NCBI GenBank assembly: GCA_030407085.1
Contig: CM059583.1
Coordinates: 89,224,001-89,288,000, forward strand
Origin: Trichopria drosophilae
Lineage: Eukaryota > Arthropoda > Insecta > Hymenoptera > Diapriidae
Length of the DNA: 64,000 nucleotides
Direction of reading: 5' to 3'
Shown: positions 57,548-64,000 of the stretch, one piece after another
Layout of the letters: each line of letters starts with the position of its first letter
How positions within the stretch are numbered: position 1 is the stretch's first letter
Notes under the pieces: generated by a model
The model's input: only the letters and a program-made list of their open reading frames with translations
Database searches by the model: none
Told to the model about the DNA's origin: nothing
Translations under genes and position numbers: made by a program

Positions 57548-57707
57548 AAGCCGACATATCAAAAAGCCGACAAGGAAAAAACCGACATATTAAAAAGCCG
57601 ACACGGTAAAAGTATTATTCTCTTTACAATATGCCGATTTTTTACTAGTCGGTTTTCTATTTGTCGGCTTTTTGACTGTCGGTTTTCTGACTTGTCGGCT
57701 TATGTAT
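57548..57707. repeat. Array of about 16-bp AAAAAGCCGACA units, direct then inverted
   Basis: Four forward units (57,548-57,606) with 3-4 variable bases between them are followed, after about 20 bp, by five inverted units TGTCGGCTTTTT/CTGTCGGTTTTC (57,627-57,707). Confidence 0.85.
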
Positions 57708-57898
57708 TAGTGTTATTACTTCGACTCAGATCAAAGGTCTGGACGAAGTATTGAATTTGGTCACTTCCCGCCAAAAAATTACCCTACTGTTTTTCATCAA
57801 ATGTCGACGTTTCAGACCCCAAAGAACCCAATAAAACAATAAAATAATTTGTGTCCGTGATCTTGTACGTACGTCCGTACGAAAGATTGATCGGGAAG

Positions 57899-58921
57899 TT
57901 ATTGTTTCGACTCGCTAAGGGTCATAACCGCTTTATTATTATAGTAACTGGCTTGAAAATTGATATACATATCATATAATAAAGAAAATTGACTATTTGC
58001 AATAACGAGGTTTAAATTACCATACGGATAATATTTTGAATTCAAAAATACTTTAACATTACTAATGTTGCAGTGATCAAACAGACTTGCATTTCTCGCC
58101 TTGTCATTTTTTCTAGCCGTTTGGAATCCAATAATAATATATCGTGGCTTTTCTAGTTGTGTCGCTGTTTTCACAGACCACACGTGGGATGATGCTACCG
58201 GCAATAGAGGATATTCATAAAGTCCCCATGTACGGAAACTTAAAGATATGCAAGGATCTTTTTCAATGAGACGCAGCAGCTGTATCTTTTCCCTATCAGC
58301 CAACGTGACATATGGAACTAACCATTCTATTTTATTCATCTCAATTTTATAATTTTCGTCCACATTTTGTATAACTGCATAATCATCATGTTTAGATCGT
58401 GTTAAAACAAGTTCATGCTTCGCATTTACAATTAACTTACGATAATCTTCAGGAAATCCGAGAATCATACTCAGAGGCATGATCACGTCAAAATAACCAT
58501 TATCATTTGTTATCTTTAGATTTGAACTAGATATCCAACCTGCATTGATTAAAACGGGTTCATGATTTGGTGTCTAAGAAGGATACCTCTTCATCAAGCT
58601 AGTAATACCAACATTTCTATTTCGATCAATTTCAACTCCATTCAACTCATACCGCGCCTCATCAAATAAATGACTGATTGCGTTAGATGTTAGATAAGTA
58701 TTATTTGCTTTAGTTCCATCGGTTTTGGTCAACCTTCCACTAACATGTATCAAACTTTCACATGGTAAAATACATAAATCCAGATGTTGCACAACAATAC
58801 GAATTTCATCATTTTTGCCAAATGAGCTTGCATTGTAAGATTGATGTGCATGCAGCTCGTACTGAGCGTCAGATTCGTCGAAAACGACTGGGTTTTAAAT
58901 GCTGAGTATTGGATCCTCCAT
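57899..58921 (-). pseudogene. Major capsid protein (double jelly-roll type), broken
   Basis: Starts at ATG 58,921. An in-frame TAA lies at codon 9, a TAG (58,574-58,576) cuts the frame at residue about 115, and the frame reopens and runs to a stop at 57,899. Readable parts are QHLDLCILPCESLIHVSGRL, HLFDEARYELNGVEIDRN and, after the TAG, SMILGFPEDYRKLIVNAKHELVL and LPVASSHVWSVKTA, matching what I know of Polinton/adintovirus hexon-like proteins. The C-terminal part lies at 56,573-56,914. The TAG is shared with the plus copy; the TAA is private. Confidence 0.7.
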
Positions 58922-59156
58922 TATTGTTATTGTGATAACGTGCGATAATCAAGCAAATACAACAACGGCAATGACAGTTTTTATTATTCACTGTCTGATA
59001 TTGTGGTGATGATGTAACTTGAATCCCAAGCTTTTCAGAAATAGAACGTTTCGACGTGTTAACGACTTGCGAATTTGATGACGACTGATATGTTTTGTCC
59101 ATGATGGTTTATTATTATAGTAACTATTAAGGGTCTGACCATTGTTCATAATACCC

Positions 59157-59294
59157 AATGTTACGTAGATTTAAGATGTAGTCGTACTGTAATTGTTTCA
59201 CCACGAAAATTCACCAATTCACCATTCTGATCAACAATATGCAATTGAATATGATCTATTAATCTGACGACAACAGGTAAGTAAATGACATGAA
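59157..59294 (-). pseudogene. Minor capsid protein, last about 45 codons only
   Basis: Inverse of 63,277-63,410 in the plus copy. The rest of the gene is absent because the duplication ends at 59,294. Confidence 0.7.
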
Positions 59295-59484
59295 ACTTTC
59301 AATACTTCTGAATCCTATTTCTGTATCCTTCAGTAAGAATTAAGAAGCATAGCAAATTTTAATTTTTTGTTTTTAAATTTTTTCCTCTTTGTATACAAAA
59401 AATTTTTTTTTTATTTTTAATTTTATTATTATTTTTTATTTAATTCAAATATTTTTTAACTTTTTTTAGTTGATTTAATTATCT

Positions 59485-59605
59485 TAAGAAAGTTGTTCTC
59501 AAGCGGTCACCTATCCAAGTAGTGTTCCCCACCAAGAATACTTGACTTGAAACAACGATCGCCCGCGACACCGACCACTGGTCTACCACTGTCGATCACA
59601 ATTAG
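59485..59605 (-). ncRNA. 5S rRNA-like sequence (pseudogene or 5S-derived SINE head)
   Basis: The minus strand reads CTTGGATAGGTGACCGCTTG then AGAACA, close to the 3' half of eukaryotic 5S rRNA (box C of the internal promoter). The upstream minus-strand part (GGGCGATCGTTGTTTCAAGT) aligns loosely with the 5S middle. It is diverged and not a functional 5S gene. No poly(A) or target duplication identified. Confidence 0.5.
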
Positions 59606-59636
59606 TAACGTAATATAATATTTCTGTTACACGTTA

Positions 59637-59935
59637 AAATTTTTAAAAATTCTTAATTATCTCAAAAACGGCCAGAGTAAGCGAAATATGACAAAATTTT
59701 GGAGGCTATCAAAGGGGGGAATCCCATTGAGTCGGTTAATGCGTACATACGAACGAATTTTGAAAATTAGCAAAACTGAAAATTTTCAAAATTCTCAAAT
59801 ATCTCGAAAACGGCAAGAGATACGTAAAATCTGACAAAATTTTGGGGGTGTATTAATAGGGGGGATGACCTCGAGTCGGTTAATTCATACATGTAAACAG
59901 ATTTTAAAAATTTGCAAAGTAGTGTTTTGTTCTTC
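59637..59935 (+). repeat. Direct repeat, two units of about 150 bp
   Basis: Both units contain ATCTCAAAAACGGC-like sequence, then GACAAAATTTTGG, a G-run and GAGTCGGTTAAT. Non-coding. Confidence 0.75.
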
Positions 59936-59967
59936 AAGTGGCCTGTTCCATAGTTTTCGTTGTCCAG

Positions 59968-60165
59968 GTCGACCTGGACGTCGAAAAACTACGGTGCGGA
60001 ATACTTAGACACCGAAAACTACGGAGCGGTCGACCTGGACGTCGAAAAACTACGGTGCGGAATACCTAGACATCGAAAACTACGGAGCGGTCGACCTGGA
60101 CGTCAAAAACTACGGTGCGGAATACCTAGACACCGAAAACTGCGGAGCGGTCGACCTAGACCGTA
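59968..60165 (+). repeat. 60-bp minisatellite, about 3.3 units
   Basis: The unit is made of two related 30-bp halves, GTCGACCTGGACGTCGAAAA and CTACGGTGCGGAATACCTAG. A 68-aa frame across it is not a gene. Confidence 0.9.
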
Positions 60166-60465
60166 AAAATATAAAAATCACATTTTGATTCGTTTTGATA
60201 GAATTTCTATAAATTTTTAGGATACATAATGATAAAAGTGTAATGAGATACATTTGGATTGATTTTCTATACACGATTGGGATAGAAATTTATTGATTTT
60301 ACCTAATGGATAGAAAAATATTAACATTGGCTTTACTTGAAGTATTCAGATAGGATAAGAATTGATAGATTTACATTATGCGCAAAAAATAGGATTCAAA
60401 AGCATACGAATCACGCAGAATTTCTATACTTTTCTATGCTTTTCTATCCTCCTTTTCGAGTAGGG

Positions 60466-60954
60466 ATGAGGAATATTCACGAGAGAAGTGATATCATTGA
60501 TACAATTTATGGTGTTCGTGTAGAAGGTGGTACTGCAAAAATCGGCGATTCGACAATAGAATTTAAGAATAAAAATGTCATTGTTAAGGATCACAAATTT
60601 GCTATTACTGAAGGTTTGCTAGAGTTATTATTTAAGAAAAAAGCTGATATAGCTATAATCCAACAATCTGATTTAAACAATTATAAAAGTATACTTACCT
60701 TAACTAATGCCCGTAGGAACGATTGGAATCAGGTAAAACCTATTCGATATAATGCTTCCCACAAGTATCGAAACTATATCAAAGATATGTTCAAAGATGT
60801 TCCGAAAAAGGGTGGTAATTTGTCTGAATACATGATTGCTGGACAAAACCGTAAAATTGATTACGTGTATTGGGATGATCCAAATGAACTTGTCGATCGT
60901 TTGCGCCTTCTAATAGCATCGCAAGCTGTGGGTAATTCGAGTCTTTCGAATTAA
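60466..60954 (+). CDS. Conserved protein of unknown function (DUF8207-like), 162 aa
   Basis: ATG 60,466. Contains DTIYGVRVEGGTAKIGDSTI, KFAITEGLLELLFKK and ILTLTNARRN, a pattern I recall from a family widespread in arthropods near Polinton-like genes (the DUF name is from memory). The frame is open further up to 60,337, but that part is low-complexity and unlike the family. Relatives have a longer N-terminal coiled coil, so this copy may be truncated. No function known to me. Confidence 0.55.
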   Translation: MRNIHERSDIIDTIYGVRVEGGTAKIGDSTIEFKNKNVIVKDHKFAITEGLLELLFKKKADIAIIQQSDLNNYKSILTLTNARRNDWNQVKPIRYNASHKYRNYIKDMFKDVPKKGGNLSEYMIAGQNRKIDYVYWDDPNELVDRLRLLIASQAVGNSSLSN

Positions 60955-61029
60955 ATTTTATCGATCATTGAGGAGTTGCGCGAAGCTAATACAATCTATT
61001 AATTTTGCGATAATTACGTCAGTATCATA

Positions 61030-61341
61030 ATGAGCATCGATGTATTTGGACGTTCGTCTCAACGAGCACGGAAGCAAGTATTTCAAAGTGTTGAAATTTC
61101 TACAGACGGTTCTTATGATTTTAAGAAAAGAAAGTTATGTAATATCGGAAATCCGACGGATTCGGATGATGCCATTACTTTGAGAATGTTCCACACATCT
61201 ATTCGCGATATTAAACAGCAAATAGGCAAGCTGTGTAAAGGTGTAATTAAAAATAATGAGAAGATTGAATATTTTGAAAAAAGTATAAATAAAATGCAAC
61301 AAGATATAAATAAAAATTACAATGAAATTGGTTGTTTATGA
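61030..61341 (+). CDS. Small protein with fibre-like motif and C-terminal coiled coil, 103 aa
   Basis: ATG 61,030. The first half has GSYDFKKRKLCNIGNPTDSD followed by DAITLR, reminiscent of the short motif repeated in trimeric phage tail fibres (N-V/I-x-x-P-x-x-x-x-D-A). The second half (residues 48-100) has heptad-like Ile/Leu spacing suggesting a coiled coil. A trimeric fibre or spike is speculation. It lies 75 bp after the preceding gene. Confidence 0.5.
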   Translation: MSIDVFGRSSQRARKQVFQSVEISTDGSYDFKKRKLCNIGNPTDSDDAITLRMFHTSIRDIKQQIGKLCKGVIKNNEKIEYFEKSINKMQQDINKNYNEIGCL

Positions 61342-61442
61342 AATCGCATTTTGATAATAACTGAACATAAAAGTATAAGTAGCGCCTTTATATGTAATGT
61401 AAGTCATTAACTGTTTGATATTTGAATAATGCACATCTTAAA

Positions 61443-61862
61443 ATGATTACATATGTAAGTAGAAACAAGAGACAAAATCGGATAAAGAGTGGGACAGGAT
61501 TGGTCAATTCTTTAATTAATAAATTACCGGTAGAACGTCATATACCCGGTTATCAGTACTGTGGACTTGGTACAAAATTAAAGCAGCGATTAGCAAGGGG
61601 TGATCCGGGGATAAATCCGTTAGATAAGGCTTGCAAGGAACACGACATTGCTTATTCCAAAACTCGTGAAAATCCCACCGGTAGAAGCGAGGCCGATCGA
61701 ATATTGGCGGGGCAGGCTTGGAAGCGAGTTTTAGCAAAAGACGCAAGCATTGCAGAAAAGGCGGCAGCTTGGGGTGTTGCAAACACAATGAAACTAAAAA
61801 GTAAATTAGGCATGGGACTGAAAAAGAAGAAAAACCGTCAAAAAAGAAAACAGCATCATTGA
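61443..61862 (+). CDS. Phospholipase A2-like protein (parvovirus VP1 type), 139 aa
   Basis: ATG 61,443 chosen over the upstream TTG at 61,422. Residues about 30-70 carry the calcium-loop pattern YCGLG and the catalytic-type KEHDIAY (His-Asp dyad), spaced as in parvovirus VP1 phospholipase domains. A further Asp lies in EADRIL. The C-terminus is a Lys-rich tail (GLKKKKNRQKRKQ), possibly nuclear targeting or DNA binding. Parvoviral PLA2 acts in endosome escape of the virion, and a similar role here is inference. Intact frame; the stop is followed within about 25 bp by the next ATG. Confidence 0.8.
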   Translation: MITYVSRNKRQNRIKSGTGLVNSLINKLPVERHIPGYQYCGLGTKLKQRLARGDPGINPLDKACKEHDIAYSKTRENPTGRSEADRILAGQAWKRVLAKDASIAEKAAAWGVANTMKLKSKLGMGLKKKKNRQKRKQHH

Positions 61863-61885
61863 ACAACATTATTGCGGCTGCTAAA

Positions 61886-62291
61886 ATGTCAATATCACCA
61901 AGTAATAATGTTCAAAGTGTTATATCGAGCGCTTTGAAAGGGACACGTAAAGCCGTAAAAGAAGCAGGTGGTAAGCAATGCATACGAAAGACTCGACAGC
62001 TATCGATACCTGCAAAGGTCGGAGGATTCTTGCCATTCCTAGCACCCATATTTGCTGGATTAAGTGCTGTAGGTGGATTAGCCGGTGGCGCAGCGGGTAT
62101 AACCAAGGCTGTTAATGATGCAAAAGCTGCTCAAAAGCAGTTACATGAAAGTGAAAGGCATAATCGTGCTATGGAGACAATAGCTATAGGTAAAGGGTTA
62201 TTAAACCTTATAAAAATGGTCTAGGTTTAAAATTAAAACCATATAAAACGGGATTAGGCGTTAAATGTAGAAAAAATCGAAAAAACTTATA
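61886..62291 (+). pseudogene. Glycine-rich hydrophobic virion protein, C-terminal frameshift
   Basis: ATG 61,886 opens a frame to 62,224. An Ala/Gly-rich hydrophobic segment VGGFLPFLAPIFAGLSAVGG continuing to AAGI lies at residues about 50-77. A charged helix follows with KAAQKQLHESERHNR. Near 62,200 the coding phase shifts: the other frame reads KPYKNGLGLKLKPYKTGLG up to a stop at 62,289, a repeat I associate with this family. Probably membrane-active or core protein (pX-like); function inferred from position. Confidence 0.55.
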
Positions 62292-62684
62292 AAGCTACCA
62301 CATCGAGCACTCACCGATGCAGATATATTAAAATATTCCAAAGAAGCTGGAATCCCGAATTTTAAAGGTGTCTTTATGCGTAATAATTTACCAAAGAATC
62401 CCCAAGTTAATGAATGTGCAGTCATAAATTTAGACGATGCAAGCGGTCCAGGGACACATTGGGTAGCATATCGAAAACGTGGTTCTAAAGTCGTTTATTT
62501 TGACAGCTTTGGAAACCTCACCCCACCTGCTGAGTTGGGAAAATATCTCGGTGTAGGTAGCATTATGTATAACCGTGAAAAATTTCAAGACTATACCACT
62601 TTTGATTGTGGGCATTTATGTCTCAAATTTTTATGCTATCTGTTTTGTCCAAACAAGTATCAGTTGTATAAATATATTGTATAA
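62265..62684 (+). pseudogene. Adenovirus-type cysteine protease (adenain-like), two breaks
   Basis: Catalytic triad pattern: His in PGTHWVAYRK, Asp in VVYFDSFG, Cys in FDCGHLCLKFL, the order of adenain-family maturation proteases. The frame from ATG 62,376 is open for 102 aa. Upstream coding (IKLPHRALTDADILKYS) lies in another frame, with the shift at about 62,339, and the likely start ATG at 62,265 is followed at once by TAG. It would cleave capsid precursors. This copy is not functional. Confidence 0.75.
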
Positions 62685-62720
62685 AATGTTATGATAATCA
62701 GTGTAATTTGAACAATCAGT

Positions 62721-63407
62721 ATGAATGATACTTTTACGTTAACGCTCTCGGGACAGTCTTCAGTATTGGAAGCCCAATACTTTCCACCTATTGAACTTTC
62801 ACCGCAGAAGAATTATGCATTGGGCTTAATTGAACTTTTAACGTTTAATTCAAGCCCAAATGTAGACGTTAATAATAAATTTCACATTGGTAACCATCAA
62901 ATTACTGTGCCGATCGGGAGCTATGAAATTGAGGATATAGCAGAATATATTATAAGCAAGCTATCAGAGTATAGTGATATTACACTAGATATAAAACCCA
63001 ATAATAATACCTTACGCAGTGAAATCAGGTCTAATCATGACATTGATTTTACACCAATCGATTCGATTGGGCGAACATTGGGTTTCAATAGACGAAGTTT
63101 GGAAGCAAACAAGCTGCACATTTCAGATTTGCCAGTAACCATAATTAAAGTTAATGCACTTCGCGTAGAGTGCAATATAACTGCAGGCGCTTACATTAAT
63201 AGCAGTAAAGCGCATACGATTCATGAATTTTTTCCTACTGTGGCGCCCGGATATAAGATTGTGGAAGTGCCGAATCATGTCATTTACTTACCTGTTGTCG
63301 TCAGATTAATAGATCATATTCAATTGCATATTGTTGATCAGAATGGTGAATTGGTGAATTTTCGTGGTGAAACAATTACAGTACGACTACATCTTAAATC
63401 TACGTAA
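62721..63407 (+). CDS. Minor capsid (penton-like) protein, 228 aa
   Basis: ATG 62,721, intact. Features: TLTLSGQSSVLEAQYFPPIE, YALGLIELLTFNS, IGSYEIEDIAEYI, TLGFNRRSLEANK, and a beta-rich C-terminal end with DHIQLHIVDQNGELVNFRGE. These fit the single jelly-roll minor capsid protein that forms virion vertices in Polintons. The last 45 codons are duplicated inverted at 59,157-59,294. It lies between protease and major capsid, the usual place. Confidence 0.7.
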   Translation: MNDTFTLTLSGQSSVLEAQYFPPIELSPQKNYALGLIELLTFNSSPNVDVNNKFHIGNHQITVPIGSYEIEDIAEYIISKLSEYSDITLDIKPNNNTLRSEIRSNHDIDFTPIDSIGRTLGFNRRSLEANKLHISDLPVTIIKVNALRVECNITAGAYINSSKAHTIHEFFPTVAPGYKIVEVPNHVIYLPVVVRLIDHIQLHIVDQNGELVNFRGETITVRLHLKST

Positions 63408-63465
63408 CATTGGGTATTATGAACAATGGTCAGACCCTTAATAGTTACTATAATAATAAACCATC

Positions 63466-63792
63466 ATGGACAAAACATATCAGTCGTCATCAAATTCGCA
63501 AGACGTTAACACGTCGAAACGTTCTATTTCTGAAAAGCTTGGGACTCAAGTTACATCATCACCACAATATCAGACAGTGAATAACAAAAACTGTCACTGC
63601 CGTTGTTGTATTTGCTTGCTTATCGCACGTTTTCACAATAACAATAATGGAGGATCCAATACTCAGCATTCAAAACCCAGTCGTTTTCGACGAATCTGTC
63701 GCTCATTACGAGCTGCATGCACATCAATCTTACAATACAAGCTATTGTTGTGCAACATCAAGATTTATGTATTTTACCATGTAAAAGTTTGA
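63466..63792 (+). CDS. Small Cys-rich ORF overlapping the capsid start
   Basis: ATG 63,466 opens a Ser/Thr/Asn-rich protein with a cluster NCHCRCCICLLIARFHNNNN. In the minus copy the same ORF (59,102-58,869) ends after 77 residues by TGA, whereas here a single-base change lets it run on. It overlaps the capsid ATG (63,647) in another frame. Conservation in both copies could simply reflect recent duplication. A membrane-proximal Cys cluster is possible; function unknown. Confidence 0.35.
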   Translation: MDKTYQSSSNSQDVNTSKRSISEKLGTQVTSSPQYQTVNNKNCHCRCCICLLIARFHNNNNGGSNTQHSKPSRFRRICRSLRAACTSILQYKLLLCNIKIYVFYHVKV

Positions 63793-64000
63793 TACATGTT
63801 AGTGGAAGGTTGACCAAAACTGATGGAACTAAAGCAAATAATACTAATCTAACATCTAACGCAATCTGTCATTTATTTGATGAGGCGCGGTATGAGTTGA
63901 ATGGAGTTGAAATTGATCGAAATAGAAATGCTGGTATTACTAGCTTGATGAAGAGGTATCCTTCTTAGACACCAAATCATGAACCCGTTTTAATCAATGC
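63647..64000 (+). pseudogene. Major capsid protein N-terminal part, deletion and stop, runs off window
   Basis: ATG 63,647. Compared with the minus copy there is a deletion of about 26 bp near 63,743 that shifts the frame. The capsid frame continues at 63,717-63,968 (DLCILPCKSLIHVSGRL, HLFDEARYELNGVEID) and stops at the same TAG as the minus copy (63,966-63,968). Coding sequence of the same type follows to the window end. Confidence 0.7.

Larger units (their letters stand above)
60466..64000 (+). mobile_element. Polinton/adintovirus-like segment, plus copy, runs off the window
   Basis: Closely packed plus-strand genes: conserved protein, small coiled-coil, PLA2-like, hydrophobic, adenain-like protease, minor capsid, small Cys-rich ORF, major capsid. 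The virion-gene order is that of Polinton/adintovirus morphogenesis modules. Frameshifts or stops in the hydrophobic, protease and capsid genes show decay. No polymerase B or integrase within the window. Confidence 0.8.

Noticed and set aside
57548..57707. CRISPR array
   Set aside because: Units are about 16 bp with 3-4 bp between them, partly inverted, in a eukaryotic context with no cas genes.

Overview
The window looks like AT-rich nuclear DNA of an arthropod, most likely an insect. The signs are spliced transposases, several insect-type transposon families, dispersed palindromic elements, long TA and GT microsatellites and a Polinton/Maverick-like (adintovirus-like) cluster. A hymenopteran source is a guess from how familiar the Polinton-linked proteins look. 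No complete single-copy host gene was found. The best host-like candidate is a two-exon minus-strand gene start at 45.4-46.0 kb. Nearly everything else is mobile or viral in origin, and most of it is decayed.

Layout. 0-2.2 kb: a RAG1/Transib-like transposase relic split by a foldback element. 2.2-18.3 kb: microsatellites, tandem repeats, MITEs and foldback elements, plus a truncated minus-strand LTR retrotransposon (4.2-6.25 kb; PBS for tRNA-Lys-CUU). 18.3-34.2 kb: a Ty3/gypsy-like retrotransposon (PBS for tRNA-Leu) with a 2-kb structured leader, gag, pro, RT, RNase H, an AT-hook segment, integrase and, where env usually sits, a third ORF reading as RRM + F-box + leucine-rich repeats. Two later insertions interrupt it: a complete Chapaev/CMC-type DNA transposon (21,586-24,717, 4-bp TSD) and a 5'-truncated R1-like non-LTR element (27,344-29,248, 17-bp TSD). 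34.2-37 kb: a TTAA-flanked MITE, a TA repeat and a roughly 580-bp tandem duplication. 36,975-44,563: a second gypsy-like element with both LTRs, 4-bp TSD, PBS for tRNA-Lys-UUU, nearly intact pol, an overlapping 3' ORF, and LTRs that differ in the number of TGACGTC/TTGCGCAA-rich repeats. 45.4-51.0 kb: the host-like minus-strand exons, then a spliced CACTA/EnSpm (TNP2)-like gene. 51-53 kb: a 95-bp repeat array holding a tRNA-Leu-like SINE.

55.6-64 kb: two Polinton-like segments in opposite orientation. The plus copy runs conserved unknown protein, small coiled-coil protein, phospholipase A2-like protein, glycine-rich hydrophobic protein, adenain-like protease, minor capsid protein, major capsid protein, and continues past the window. 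The minus copy holds the end of the minor capsid gene, a broken major capsid gene and a downstream gene. The copies share a premature stop in the major capsid gene, so both come from an already damaged ancestor or the stop has another meaning. No DNA polymerase B or Polinton integrase lies in the window.

The three strongest leads are the RRM-F-box-LRR third ORF, the pair of hairpins with the same loop in that element's leader, and the inverted Polinton-like virion gene cluster. All identifications come from reading motifs by eye; no database search was run.
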